Below are positions 1 to 9,597 of a DNA stretch of 64,000 bases, one piece after another. The position numbers were made by a program, and so were the translations under genes. The notes under the pieces were generated by a model that was not told the origin of the DNA, searched no databases, and worked only from the letters and a program-made list of their open reading frames with translations. The stretch is from DAINRZ01 sp964634885 (GTDB lineage: Bacteria; Bacteroidota; Ignavibacteria; Kapaibacteriales; UBA2268). Each line of letters begins with the position of its first letter. Positions within the stretch are counted from its first letter, which is position 1. Where the stretch lies: positions 1-64,000 of the forward strand of contig CAZWLN010000013.1 of the NCBI GenBank assembly GCA_964634885.1, read 5' to 3'.

Positions 1-1944
1 CTCTTCGTTCAGGTTGAGATTGATTTTCACATCTCGTACAAGAGCCAGTTTTTCGATTTCACCCTGAATCCTGCCGAAGGATTTGCCGAGTTGAAGGGTA
101 CCGATGTCAACGGCAGTCTCGGCAGCCACGTCAACCATGTCCTCGACAAAGGAGAACAGTTCTTCGGAGCTTTCTTCCGCCAGTTCTATGAAACTGTCGT
201 GTTCCTGCTCGTCGTCGAATAGCTTTTGCAAAAGCAGTTGCAGGTAGCCGATGATGCCGGTAAGCGAGTTACGCATCTGGTGGCTGAGTTTGGTCATGAA
301 GAAGGACTTGAATTCACTGGCTTCCTTCGTAAACTGCTCTGCCAGTTCGAACTGCTTGCTGCGCAGGCGTGCCTGTTCTTCGGCAATTTTCTCGAGTGTA
401 ACGTCCCTGCCGATGCAGTAGATCAGTCCGTCGTTGTTGGAGATGGTAAAGCTCCAGTTAAGCCACTTCGTCTCGTCGGTCCTGGTCTTCATCTGAAGGT
501 CAAGCCTTTCGGTGTATTCCTCTGCCGACGGTTTAACCAGCGAGTAGAATCTCTTCGTGTCGGCATTGTCGGCAAACAGTGCATCGATCTTTACACCAAT
601 CATTTCCGAAGGCTGGAATCCGAAGATTGCCCTGGCAGCAGGGTTCATCGATTTCCAGACACCGGCCATATCGAGAGCGGCAATGATGTCGTCCGTTGTT
701 TCGACGATGCGGCGTTGTGAACGTGTCATCCGTTCGGCCAGGTCAATCGCCCTCGCCCTGCTGGTCGAAACACTGAGGATGAAGCCGAAAAAGACGAAAC
801 TGATTACCAGGGAGATGACGAGCGACAGCAACGGCATCTTTGCCTGGAAGTCTTCACCGAAACCGGGGACAGTCCCGAACAACACTTTCAGTTCCCTGTC
901 GGCAATTTTCAGTGTTACAGTGTCTGAGATCAGGGGAGCAAAGTCTTTGTCGTCAGGCGTGTTTGCCGATTGGAACACGACACGGCTTTCCCCGTTGGTG
1001 CTTTTGTCGATTATCCTGAAGAAGATGGCTTTGTCGCCGGGTAAACCTTCGCCAAGCGCTTCACGGAAGTATTTTTCTGCGTTCGCCTCGAGAATTACAA
1101 CGCCGTTGAAGTTCTTAGCCCTGTCTTCGGGAGTAGCGCGGGCGGAGTCTTTTTTGTAAACCGGGGCAATGATGTAGAACCCGTCCTGTTGCTGAATGTC
1201 AAAATCGAGGTTCTTCCTCATCGGCTTCTCGTCGATGTACTCAATCTGCCCCATGGCGTTCTTAACAGTGTCGTACTTTGTTTCTTCGAATACCACTGTT
1301 TTCTTCCCGGCTTTCCTGACCGTAAAGACTTCTGTGGCCACAATCAGGTTATTGTCGCGGGCATTAAGTATGGCCTTCGAAGCAATGGGGTCAGTGTTAA
1401 GGTCGAAACCTGCCATATACATATTATTCCTGAAAGGCTCGACGTAATAGACAGGAAAATAGAACTCCCTTTTACCTTCGGGGACAATTTTGAATTCGGA
1501 CAGTTTTGTCTGTCGCTGGGCGTTAAACTCGAATTCTCCCCTTTTCAGTGTATCGCTCGATACGACCGGCGCATACATAAGGCTGATGATGGAGTGATTG
1601 GTCTGTGTCGGTACGGTACTGTACAAATAGAAGTAATCGCGTACCACCTCGATGAGGTTGTCGTAAAGCCCGGCAATGGAAGTCAGGACCTGGCGGCTCG
1701 ACTGGTATTCAGAATCAAACCTGGTTACAACTGAGTTGACGGCTTTGTCAAAGGTTGCCCTCCTGTCGTTGTCCACCTGCTGACTGAAGAAATTCCAGAC
1801 GAAATAGCTGATGACAAGGAAAACAAGGAGTATAATATAAGCAGGATAGGTTTTTGAGAATTTGAATATTACGCTGCGTTTTTCGGAAGCCTGCTTCAGG
1901 ATCGATTCATAGGATGACGTTTCAATAGGTATTTGTTCTGCCAT
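1..1944 (-). CDS. CHASE-PAS sensor histidine kinase (C-terminus beyond window)
   Basis: Partial gene: 648 codons are open from the ATG at 1944 to the window edge. A first membrane segment lies near residues 28-50. It is followed by about 300 extracytoplasmic residues of CHASE-like sensor character and a second membrane segment near 360-385. A PAS domain follows (about 395-520), and then a HisKA phosphoacceptor region. The H box reads KLSHQMRNSLTGIIGY, with the phosphorylated histidine at about residue 555; it is a variant of the usual HELRTPL. The ATP-binding domain must lie beyond position 1. The gene starts 28 bp after a single-domain receiver gene on the same strand, which is its likely partner. 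By family knowledge it should autophosphorylate in response to a periplasmic ligand. The ligand is unknown. Confidence 0.88.
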   Translation of the reverse strand, partial: MAEQIPIETSSYESILKQASEKRSVIFKFSKTYPAYIILLVFLVISYFVWNFFSQQVDNDRRATFDKAVNSVVTRFDSEYQSSRQVLTSIAGLYDNLIEVVRDYFYLYSTVPTQTNHSIISLMYAPVVSSDTLKRGEFEFNAQRQTKLSEFKIVPEGKREFYFPVYYVEPFRNNMYMAGFDLNTDPIASKAILNARDNNLIVATEVFTVRKAGKKTVVFEETKYDTVKNAMGQIEYIDEKPMRKNLDFDIQQQDGFYIIAPVYKKDSARATPEDRAKNFNGVVILEANAEKYFREALGEGLPGDKAIFFRIIDKSTNGESRVVFQSANTPDDKDFAPLISDTVTLKIADRELKVLFGTVPGFGEDFQAKMPLLSLVISLVISFVFFGFILSVSTSRARAIDLAERMTRSQRRIVETTDDIIAALDMAGVWKSMNPAARAIFGFQPSEMIGVKIDALFADNADTKRFYSLVKPSAEEYTERLDLQMKTRTDETKWLNWSFTISNNDGLIYCIGRDVTLEKIAEEQARLRSKQFELAEQFTKEASEFKSFFMTKLSHQMRNSLTGIIGYLQLLLQKLFDDEQEHDSFIELAEESSEELFSFVEDMVDVAAETAVDIGTLQLGKSFGRIQGEIEKLALVRDVKINLNLNEE

Positions 1945-1972
1945 ATTAGTTTGTTGATTTATTGTACAATAT

Positions 1973-2347
1973 TTAATTCTTTGATTGGATTGCCTGTTTG
2001 ATCTCGTCCACAAATGTACCGGTATTGATAGGTTTGGAGATGTAATAGTCAAAACCCAGGTCGATATACTTCTGGCGGTCGTTTGCTGTGGCAAAGCCGG
2101 TAACAGCAATGATTGGGATTGAGACACCGTTCGGCTTCTGCCTGATTATGTTGAGGATGTCGATTCCGCTCTGGTCGGGCAACAGGATGTCAAGGATAAA
2201 GGCCGAGGGCATATTATTATTGCCCAGCCATTCGATTACAGATTGTCCGTCGGCAAACTCGATTGTTTCATAGTTGGCCTTTTTCAGTAAAGTACTAAAT
2301 AATTTCCTTATAGGTTTATTATCTTCAATAATACAAATAGTATCCAT
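1973..2347 (-). CDS. Single-domain response regulator (CheY-like receiver)
   Basis: The 124-aa protein is a stand-alone receiver domain. The acidic pair is E8/D9, the phosphoacceptor is D53 in ILDILLPDQSG, the switch threonine is T83 and the conserved lysine is K105 in SKP. There is no output domain, so it probably signals by protein-protein contact or as a phosphorelay shuttle. It lies directly upstream of the CHASE-PAS kinase, in the same orientation and 28 bp away. It is also at the downstream end of the surface-protein cluster, which suggests, but does not prove, that the pair controls or responds to that cluster. Confidence 0.92.
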   Translation of the reverse strand: MDTICIIEDNKPIRKLFSTLLKKANYETIEFADGQSVIEWLGNNNMPSAFILDILLPDQSGIDILNIIRQKPNGVSIPIIAVTGFATANDRQKYIDLGFDYYISKPINTGTFVDEIKQAIQSKN

Positions 2348-2383
2348 ATAGAATCCTTACAATTAGAAATTAACTATATTTTA

Positions 2384-3931
2384 TTACATTATTACTCTAA
2401 TCTCAACTCTTCTGTTTTTGCGCCTGCCGGCCTCATTGTCGTTGGGTGCTTCTGCCCTCCTCGAACCTTCATACGTATCGAGGAGCCTTCGCCTGTTGAT
2501 GTTCTTGCTGAGGAGGTAATTTACAACCGACGACGCCCTGGCCTTTGACGAAGCTTCGTTCTGGGTGAAGTCTCCGTCGGTAGCCGCATGGCCGACAATT
2601 CTCAGCGTAGCTCCCGGATTGGCAATCAGGTATTTGGCAATTTCGTCCAGCATGGCTTTGTCATTTTTACTCAACCTGTCCTTAAAATACAGCTTTTGTA
2701 CTTTGTTCGGATTGAATTTCAGCTTTGTTTCGTCAGGCGGTATTGTGGTCCTGTCCGGTATCTCTGCAATTACAGAACCGGTGTCCTTAACGACGGCCTT
2801 CATTGTGTCCACCCTGTTATCGACTCTTGTCATGGTATCGACCCTGGCAATCAGCTCTGTAGTGTCGATCTGTGTTCTGCGGATGACACTGTCACCCTGG
2901 GCAACCGATGTTTCCCTGCCTTCGACGGTGTCGGACTCACGATAGGGTACCCAGGACAGGTTTTCTGCTACGAGTTCTTCCCTCTGGATTCCGGGGAAAT
3001 TCACCGGCCTGTGGAAATCTGTCGATGCGAGGTATTCGGGAGGCTGGATGTAAGTCGGGTCAAACAGCCTCATCTCTTCTTTCACAATGTCCGGCCCGAA
3101 TTTTACCATCAGCCCGGCCCTGATATTCAGGGCATTCCTCGAAGAACCGTAGCCCTCGAAAACAGAGGTCCCTCCGTGGAAGGACAGGTATGGGACAAAA
3201 TTGAGCCTTACTTTGTGGCTTATGTCTGCGACATAGAATTCATAGCCCACGCCGAGGTGCATCCCTACCCTTACGGACTGGGGCGAGACTTTAACGATCT
3301 CGTGGTCCTGGTTGATGTCGGATTTGTTCTTGAAATTGAGGCGGTTTTTCATGTCTGACGACAGCAGGATGTCTAAGTCCAGGCCGCCGTACAGGTGCAG
3401 CCCTGCAATGGGCAGTTTGTATTTGATGGCCGGCGACAGGCTGATGTAAGTGTAAGAAGCAAGGGCTTCGTAATACATGTCATAGCCCGACAAAGTGCTG
3501 TCATACTCCGGCATCTTTATCTCATCCGACTCCGAGTTATTGCTACGCTTGTCAAAGACGTACAGATTGCACGTTACACCCCATTTCTCGGAAGGCTTCT
3601 TCCATTCTCCCATCAAACCCAGGAAGAATCCACCGCCGGTACCTGTCGAATAGTTTATCAGGATATTGTTCAGGTCAATCGGATCCTGGGGCCTTCTCGG
3701 TATTTTCAGGTCGCTGAAGCCCAGATTGAAATTGCCGCCACCGATGACACCGAACCACCAGTCTCCCGGATGGCGGTAAACGACCGAAGTGTCTTTGTTT
3801 TCCATGATGACATATTCAACGAACTCACCGGGATTGTCGGCTGTGCTGTACTGTGCCTTTGCCTGACTTGCTGCCGACAACACCAGTACAATTAATATCA
3901 GATATTTGAATTTCGTTTTCATCTCAGTCAA
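2384..3931 (-). CDS. OmpA-family outer-membrane protein
   Basis: This 515-aa protein has a signal peptide ending AASQAKAQ. Residues of about 60-285 alternate hydrophobic and polar stretches, consistent with an outer-membrane beta barrel. A Thr/Asp-rich spacer follows. A C-terminal OmpA-type peptidoglycan-binding domain occupies about 410-515; it contains LRIVGHAATDGD, a Lys-Ala-Arg helix and RRVEIRVIM at the very end. Proteins of this class anchor the outer membrane to the cell wall. The gene is 28 bp downstream of the secreted WD40 gene and 36 bp upstream of the receiver gene, so it probably belongs to the same transcript. Either the first ATG or the ATG three codons later could be used. Confidence 0.88.
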   Translation of the reverse strand: MTEMKTKFKYLILIVLVLSAASQAKAQYSTADNPGEFVEYVIMENKDTSVVYRHPGDWWFGVIGGGNFNLGFSDLKIPRRPQDPIDLNNILINYSTGTGGGFFLGLMGEWKKPSEKWGVTCNLYVFDKRSNNSESDEIKMPEYDSTLSGYDMYYEALASYTYISLSPAIKYKLPIAGLHLYGGLDLDILLSSDMKNRLNFKNKSDINQDHEIVKVSPQSVRVGMHLGVGYEFYVADISHKVRLNFVPYLSFHGGTSVFEGYGSSRNALNIRAGLMVKFGPDIVKEEMRLFDPTYIQPPEYLASTDFHRPVNFPGIQREELVAENLSWVPYRESDTVEGRETSVAQGDSVIRRTQIDTTELIARVDTMTRVDNRVDTMKAVVKDTGSVIAEIPDRTTIPPDETKLKFNPNKVQKLYFKDRLSKNDKAMLDEIAKYLIANPGATLRIVGHAATDGDFTQNEASSKARASSVVNYLLSKNINRRRLLDTYEGSRRAEAPNDNEAGRRKNRRVEIRVIM

Positions 3932-3959
3932 TTTTCAATATTGTAACCTGTCATTCTTA

Positions 3960-5912
3960 TTATCGGATTATTATTAATGGGCTTGAAATTAGCATGTTTG
4001 CAGACTCCACCGACAGGAAATATTTCCCGGGTATGATTCCGCCGACATCCAATTCCAGCATTTCTCCATTAGAATTATTTCTTTTTATTTCGCCGGTTTC
4101 AATCTCTTTGCCCGAAGCGTCTGCCAACCTCCAGTGAAGTGGGCCGGACTCCGGACATTCTATCCCTACTTTCAATTTCCCGGCACAGGGATTGGGACAA
4201 AGGGCTGCGCTGAATCTGCTGCCGATTTGGAAGCTGCGTCCGTTCAGTGCCTGGCAGCGGTTCAGGACAACAATCTTACCGTCATCCTTTGTCACAAGGA
4301 ATTCATCGGAATTTATAAAATCAAAATATACTATCGTCAACGTATCGGACTCTACTTGCGAATTAAGAACGCGCGCTTTGTAATAATACCTGCTTTCCGC
4401 TTGTCCCGTAAGGACGGCACTATGTCCGACAGTGTCCCTGGGCTGCTGTATTACCTGGTCGCCGTCGGGGCTCCTGACTTCGAGGCAACGGACAGGAAAG
4501 TCGAAACGGCACTTGTATTCAAGATCAGATAGCTTCGACTGCGGTACTTCAGACGGAATACTGACAACGACGGGAAACCTGATGACATCACCGGTATAGC
4601 AGACGATGTCGGGAATCGATACGGTGGCAGGATAGAGCGCTGTGGGTTTGACAATTGCAGAATCGGTAAAAGTCCCGAAGTTCTTCCAGAGCCTTACTGC
4701 GTTGTTCCTGCCGCCTGATACGAAGAGGCTGCCGTCGGACGAATAGCCTGCGCTGAGGACCTCTCCCCCGTGATTGAGCGGGCTGCCCTGCAGACTGCCG
4801 TTAACGCAATCCCACTGTATCAGCATACTGTCGAGCGATGCGGACAGCACCCAGTTCAATGACGGATGGAATACCGCCTTCCACACCTGCGAACTGTGAC
4901 TGCCCATTTTAGCAATTTCCGCTTCCTTCGCCATATCCCAAACGCGGACCGTCATGTCGCCGCCGGCAGAGACTGCCAGGCTTCCGTCCCCGCTGTAACT
5001 GCATGAGTATATCAACCGGCTCAAGCCGTTGTCGCCGTGCCCGTTCATTTCTGCGAGCCTGCTGCCGTTTTCAGGGTTTACTACATTAAGCCTGCCGTTG
5101 TAATCGCCGAAAATCAGCCTGCTGCCGTCGTGTGAGAAAGAAACACACCTGATCTGCGACAGGTCGTCGTTGCGAAAGTCTGCAATTCTTTTTCCGCTGT
5201 TAATGTCAAGGACAGCAACAATGCCGTCGTCGATGCCGGGTCCGGTATTGGAAGCAGCAGCGACCGCATGTTTACCCGGACTGCCGGCCACTGCCCTTAC
5301 AACGTTTTTGACAGAGTCGTCCCTGATGGCAGTAACTGTATTGCCGGGAACGGAAACGACAAGGACGGCGCCGTTCGCAGCAACCAATACCGTATCGGTA
5401 TTACCGTAAAAACATGCCTGGTAAACGGTATTAACATCTCCCGACAGGTCAAAGGACTTGATCAATTGGGAGGTTTGGGTGTCCCAGAGCTTAATCTCCG
5501 GCAGGGAAGACACCGACATGATGTAATTATCACCGGGAGAAAAAGCTACAGACCTGACCTCGGCATTGTGTGCCCCGGGTATTTCCCACAGGAGGTGAGG
5601 CGGTACCGTGTATGAATTAACAATTTTAACCTGAATGTCCAGGTTCTCATAGAAAGGCACTGCCCATGACCAGTGGTCGCTGTTAACGCCTGTAGCGACG
5701 GTTTCCCAGTTGATGCCGCCGTCGGTAGTAACATAGATGCTGACATTGTAAGCCGGATCGCCTGTCCAGAGGCAATCAACACTACGGCCCGCAACAAGCG
5801 TATCTTTGTCAGTGGGGTACAGCACGGTAAATTTGGAATGGGCACAGGGAATCAGGCTTACAGATATGGCTGAAGACATTAAAACAGAGATAATATGTTT
5901 CTTTGCAAACAT
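3960..5912 (-). CDS. Secreted WD40-repeat protein with T9SS-like C-terminal domain
   Basis: The 650-aa protein starts with a signal peptide (cleavage probably after CAHS, about residue 26). Next comes a short beta-sandwich segment resembling those of secreted glycosidases (FTVLYPTDKDTLVAG). Residues of about 110-420 hold roughly six or seven WD40 blades, with phrases such as VRSVAFSPGDNYI, KLWDTQ, VRVWDMAK and AVRLWKNFG. Residues of about 425-560 are a second beta-rich region. The last 75 residues start at LCPNPCAGKLKVGI and end in LIIIR, which matches the form of a type A T9SS sorting domain. The propeller is therefore predicted to be exported. Its binding partner is unknown. Confidence 0.82.
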   Translation of the reverse strand: MFAKKHIISVLMSSAISVSLIPCAHSKFTVLYPTDKDTLVAGRSVDCLWTGDPAYNVSIYVTTDGGINWETVATGVNSDHWSWAVPFYENLDIQVKIVNSYTVPPHLLWEIPGAHNAEVRSVAFSPGDNYIMSVSSLPEIKLWDTQTSQLIKSFDLSGDVNTVYQACFYGNTDTVLVAANGAVLVVSVPGNTVTAIRDDSVKNVVRAVAGSPGKHAVAAASNTGPGIDDGIVAVLDINSGKRIADFRNDDLSQIRCVSFSHDGSRLIFGDYNGRLNVVNPENGSRLAEMNGHGDNGLSRLIYSCSYSGDGSLAVSAGGDMTVRVWDMAKEAEIAKMGSHSSQVWKAVFHPSLNWVLSASLDSMLIQWDCVNGSLQGSPLNHGGEVLSAGYSSDGSLFVSGGRNNAVRLWKNFGTFTDSAIVKPTALYPATVSIPDIVCYTGDVIRFPVVVSIPSEVPQSKLSDLEYKCRFDFPVRCLEVRSPDGDQVIQQPRDTVGHSAVLTGQAESRYYYKARVLNSQVESDTLTIVYFDFINSDEFLVTKDDGKIVVLNRCQALNGRSFQIGSRFSAALCPNPCAGKLKVGIECPESGPLHWRLADASGKEIETGEIKRNNSNGEMLELDVGGIIPGKYFLSVESANMLISSPLIIIR

Positions 5913-5943
5913 CTATAAATCAGCTCATATAATTGTTAAACTA

Positions 5944-7314
5944 CTATTTTACATATTGGGTTTTTACCACTGCCCTGGCAACCTCGACACCAATGTCGTA
6001 CCTCGGCACAGCAATGAAAATCACCTCATACAAACCCTGTTGGGCATAGATATCAGGCTCGAAATACAAATCGGTGTACCAGCCCCTGTCTTTCTTTTCC
6101 GATTTATAAACGTCCTGAACACGTTTGCCGTTAATATCAGTAATAAAAACGGTAAGATAAACATCTTCCTCAAGCTTGTATTTTATCTGTGTTTTTGTCG
6201 AGAATACCGTAGGAATGGCAGTAGCAAAAGAGATGACGGTATTTGGAATATAGAGGCATGTAGTAGCACGTTCATGCAGGTTGCCGTTGATGTCTTTGTT
6301 GTATAGCTTATAGCAGTACTCTTCACCTTTCACGTTGACAGTATCATATTCGAAGAGATAGTCTTTGCCCGGTTTGGCCGTACCCAGTCCCTTAAGCATT
6401 GTGTTTTCCGCCGCAGAACGCTGGAAATCGCCTACAGTGTCCTGGTACACCACCTGGTCAAGGCTGGTAGCTCCGAAAGGAACCATGCCCCTGTATATTA
6501 AGAATCCCTGGTTCTGAACTTCGCAATCTGTAATCCATCTCAGTGAAACCCGCCCGTAACCTTCGTAGGCCGCTTCGAAGTCCCTGACAATGAAGCAGGT
6601 GTCAACTTTGTTATCTTTATCATAGGTTACTGTTGTTTTCAGGTTGAAATCCTTCATTTCAATGTTCGGGTCAAAGTTGTGCCAGGGAACGACATCGTCA
6701 GTACGTGGCCTTTTGTAGGCGCAGGCCTGGTAGTATTCGACAGGCTGGAGCCAGTTGATGTCGAGGTCGTCGGGAAAGTCGCTGCCGTCGATGGTCGCTA
6801 TCCTGAACCTGCCGATGAGGATGCCGTCGGCGCTGTCGTCAACAAAAGGTACATCGACAGCGTTCGTGTATGTATCCGGGCCGGCAACCGTAATGCTGAT
6901 CCTTTGCGAGAGAGTGTCAGGTACATAGCCGTTGGGAATGATCTCAGGAGTCACATGGTATTCAACGACAGGGTAAGCCTGCCTCATGTCACCGGGGCCT
7001 GCAAGCAGGGCCGGCAGGTCGGTAATGTCATTGTTGTATGCGTCCTTTACCAGTTCAATCGACAGGTTCCTGTAATTAATGCCATTGGTATCCTTTGTGC
7101 TCAGGCTGAATTGGAAAGTGCCGTCAGCCCATCTCTTCCACCTGTTTTCGTCGATCCTTATCAGCCTCAGGTCGAATTCATAGGTTTTGCCTGTCGTCAG
7201 CAGTTTGTTGGTAATATTAACTCTTGCCAGTTCTGTTTCCAACTGGGCCTGCAGATTGCCGAAAGCTGCTATTACGGCAATAAGTACGGGCAATATTTTC
7301 TTCATCTTCGACAT
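5944..7314 (-). CDS. Secreted protein with T9SS-like C-terminal domain
   Basis: The 456-aa protein begins with a clear signal peptide (MSKMKKILPVLIAVIAAFG, with a likely cut near NLQAQ). Its body is beta-rich with no family I recognise. A segment at about 240-355 resembles a fibronectin-like module (YGRVSLRWITDCEVQNQGFL). The C-terminal 90 residues (from IPTVFSTKTQIKYKLEED, including FITDINGKRVQDVY) resemble a Por-type secretion tail. The gene starts 7 bp after the stop of the preceding secreted-protein gene, so co-transcription is nearly certain. Function is unknown. Confidence 0.75.
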   Translation of the reverse strand: MSKMKKILPVLIAVIAAFGNLQAQLETELARVNITNKLLTTGKTYEFDLRLIRIDENRWKRWADGTFQFSLSTKDTNGINYRNLSIELVKDAYNNDITDLPALLAGPGDMRQAYPVVEYHVTPEIIPNGYVPDTLSQRISITVAGPDTYTNAVDVPFVDDSADGILIGRFRIATIDGSDFPDDLDINWLQPVEYYQACAYKRPRTDDVVPWHNFDPNIEMKDFNLKTTVTYDKDNKVDTCFIVRDFEAAYEGYGRVSLRWITDCEVQNQGFLIYRGMVPFGATSLDQVVYQDTVGDFQRSAAENTMLKGLGTAKPGKDYLFEYDTVNVKGEEYCYKLYNKDINGNLHERATTCLYIPNTVISFATAIPTVFSTKTQIKYKLEEDVYLTVFITDINGKRVQDVYKSEKKDRGWYTDLYFEPDIYAQQGLYEVIFIAVPRYDIGVEVARAVVKTQYVK

Positions 7315-7321
7315 ATTTTAC

Positions 7322-9505
7322 TTATTTTATCCTGCTGATTTTACCCCTGTTGTTCCAGCTTAAATTGACGTCCTTTGTTGTAATGATGCCGTTCATGTCA
7401 TAGTCGTAAATCAGGAATGTCTTGTACGCCTGGTAATCATCGACCGAGCCGTCATGTCCCCGCAGGTTGCGGCTTTGCCACGCTTTCAGGATGTCGTTCT
7501 CATAGTCGATCTCACCGTAATTATTTATATCTTTGTTTGATTCACCGGCGATCATAACGTATATATACCCCCCGTTACTCTCAATCGGCTTCAAAGCGTC
7601 CCCAAAACCCCCGGAGACAAAAGATGGTTCAGAAAAATTCTTTATCGAATTAAGGTCGCTCGAATCCCTGGAAATCTTTACCGGGTCGAGTGTTACAATA
7701 TCCAGGTGGTTCCTGTGCCTTACAGAAATATAGTAATAGCCTGTGTCAATGTCACCTTTACCCAAAGATACGGGCGAGACACCGTCAGTCTCGACGATCT
7801 CACCGGTTTTCTTCAGGAAGCAGGTCCTGTACAGTGTGTCTGACGTACTGCTGAACTGGAGTACTATCCAGTCAACGACATCCGGCGGTATGGCGCCGAC
7901 CTTGATTTTCATGCCGTTGGTATCGAGGTTGAAAGGATACTTGTTTGGCGGGCTGAGGGGAATCAGGTTACTGTCCCTGAGCGCTGTTGACATCTCATTG
8001 TTGCCGATGAACGGCCCTTCGAGGTAAACCAGTGCTCTCAATACAAGTGGTATTCCGTCGCCGGGCATACCCATTGCAAAGAATCCCAGCCTCTGTATGT
8101 TCCTTGTTTTTCCGTAAGCCCATGTCTCGTCGCTGTTAAGTTTCGGCGCTTCTTCGCCTGTGTATTCATACCATGTCGTGTTGTCCCATCTCTCGAGTAC
8201 AACCTGTGAAGGATCCTTGTCGTTGGTTTCATAATTGGGCGAAGTCTTGTCTCCCTTGTCGTGCCTCCAGCCGTAGCCTAATGTCATATTATTTATGAAA
8301 TCCATCTGTACGTCGTTCAGATCGACAGCGCTGATGACGAAGAACCTTTTAATCTTGTTCAGTCCGTTGTCGTAGTACGGGAAATCAAGCGGCTGGACGC
8401 GCATCGTCAGTTCTTTGATGTCTGCGATGTCATCGGGCGAGTCGAATTTAATCCAGGTATATGGATTGTGGTATAGCAGGCTGTCGGTAACAGCCTTGTC
8501 AATGTTCGTATGTCTCAGGTTGCCGATTATTTCCGCCCATGTATAATTTGGATTGAAAATCGGGTCGCGTCCTGATGTAGAAATAAGAATTATCGATGAA
8601 TCTATCAGTTTATCGTTATTGTCGTATTTGTTTGTATTGATGAATGTACCGACGTAAAGCGTATCGTTAACGGTTACCATAGTGTCGAGGTAAAGCCCGC
8701 CGGCATTCTGTTGCAGCAGATTCTGCAGTATGTTCGGGTCTTTCGGCAGTTCGGGCCCGGCCACGATCGGCAGGGCAGTGTCGCCTACATAGTGTACGGA
8801 TACTTTTTCTGAAAATACGGGCGCCGTGGCAATCGAGCCAGTGGCGTACCGCCGGATGACAGACGAATCCGAGAGAGTGAAATTAGCCGAATTGGTATTT
8901 CTCAACTCCCCGAATTTCAGCTCAAGTAAACGTTTAATTGAGAATTGTGTGCTGTCGGTAAGGTCAACCCCATAGGGATTGTCTATGCGGAGCCTGTCGA
9001 AGACTCCGTTCCTGCTTTCAATGGACTGGATCGAGTCCTGTCTGTTCATATTGAAAAAGCTGTTAAGCTCGCCTGTCATATTGGCGTCGCTGACTAAGTT
9101 ACCTTTTGCGTCGATGTCGATGCCTCTGACGTCAAAATATACGGTCTGGAAATTGAAAGTATCGCGGATATAGAAGGAATCGCGAACAATAAGATTGTAC
9201 AATTCCTTGCCTGTCCGGTACCGGATATTCTTCCTGCCGGGGCCAACGATTGACAGTTTGGAGTAAACGGAGTTCGGAATGGAAAACTCTATCTGTACGG
9301 GGCTGATGAACTCGACCTTTCCGCCGATAGAATCGTGCATATTCTTAACACCTCCGCTTTTTACCCTGAACAGCCCCTTGTCATTGTTAAATGTCGCCTT
9401 CGGATCGTCCACAGTATATGACTCCTGCGAATAGACGGCAGCAGTGGCGCTCAGCATTACTCCCAGCACTATCATTGTCATTCTGTATGTAATTTTCCTT
9501 TTCAT
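7322..9505 (-). CDS. Secreted protein with terminal EF-hand/dockerin-like calcium loop
   Basis: I place the start at the ATG at 9505, because it is followed at once by a signal peptide (MKRKITYRMTMIVLGVMLSA, ending VYSQE). The open frame extends upstream to 9583 but only through a GTG. The product is then 727 aa. The body is beta-rich and unrecognised. The last 20 to 30 residues contain DYDMNGIITTKD, which has ligands at positions 1, 3, 5 and 12 of a canonical EF-hand loop, followed by NLSWNNRGK. Such loops end many secreted proteins of this bacterial group. The gene sits 92 bp after the 800-aa relative of the giant protein, with a strong hairpin in between. Confidence 0.7.
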   Translation of the reverse strand: MKRKITYRMTMIVLGVMLSATAAVYSQESYTVDDPKATFNNDKGLFRVKSGGVKNMHDSIGGKVEFISPVQIEFSIPNSVYSKLSIVGPGRKNIRYRTGKELYNLIVRDSFYIRDTFNFQTVYFDVRGIDIDAKGNLVSDANMTGELNSFFNMNRQDSIQSIESRNGVFDRLRIDNPYGVDLTDSTQFSIKRLLELKFGELRNTNSANFTLSDSSVIRRYATGSIATAPVFSEKVSVHYVGDTALPIVAGPELPKDPNILQNLLQQNAGGLYLDTMVTVNDTLYVGTFINTNKYDNNDKLIDSSIILISTSGRDPIFNPNYTWAEIIGNLRHTNIDKAVTDSLLYHNPYTWIKFDSPDDIADIKELTMRVQPLDFPYYDNGLNKIKRFFVISAVDLNDVQMDFINNMTLGYGWRHDKGDKTSPNYETNDKDPSQVVLERWDNTTWYEYTGEEAPKLNSDETWAYGKTRNIQRLGFFAMGMPGDGIPLVLRALVYLEGPFIGNNEMSTALRDSNLIPLSPPNKYPFNLDTNGMKIKVGAIPPDVVDWIVLQFSSTSDTLYRTCFLKKTGEIVETDGVSPVSLGKGDIDTGYYYISVRHRNHLDIVTLDPVKISRDSSDLNSIKNFSEPSFVSGGFGDALKPIESNGGYIYVMIAGESNKDINNYGEIDYENDILKAWQSRNLRGHDGSVDDYQAYKTFLIYDYDMNGIITTKDVNLSWNNRGKISRIK

Positions 9506-9556
9506 CGCAACAGGGACATTAATTAATAATTTCCATCCAGTTTTCATATAATCGGG

Positions 9557-9585
9557 CGGCAGCGGTGCACTAAGCACCGCCACCG
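9557..9585. repeat. Strong intergenic hairpin
   Basis: A perfect 7-bp stem (GCGGTGC at 9562-9568 with GCACCGC at 9574-9580) closes a 5-base loop. It extends outward past a 2x2 mismatch to 9557/9585. It sits between the stop of the 800-aa protein gene and the start of the next gene. No T-run follows on either strand, so it is not a standard terminator. It could stabilise the upstream mRNA or give partial termination. Confidence 0.5.
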
Positions 9586-9597
9586 TCGAAAGTCATA

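Noticed and set aside
226..1734. Plus-strand open frames opposite the histidine kinase
   Set aside because: They are antisense shadows. The minus-strand frame encodes a full CHASE-PAS-HisKA protein continuously to the window edge.
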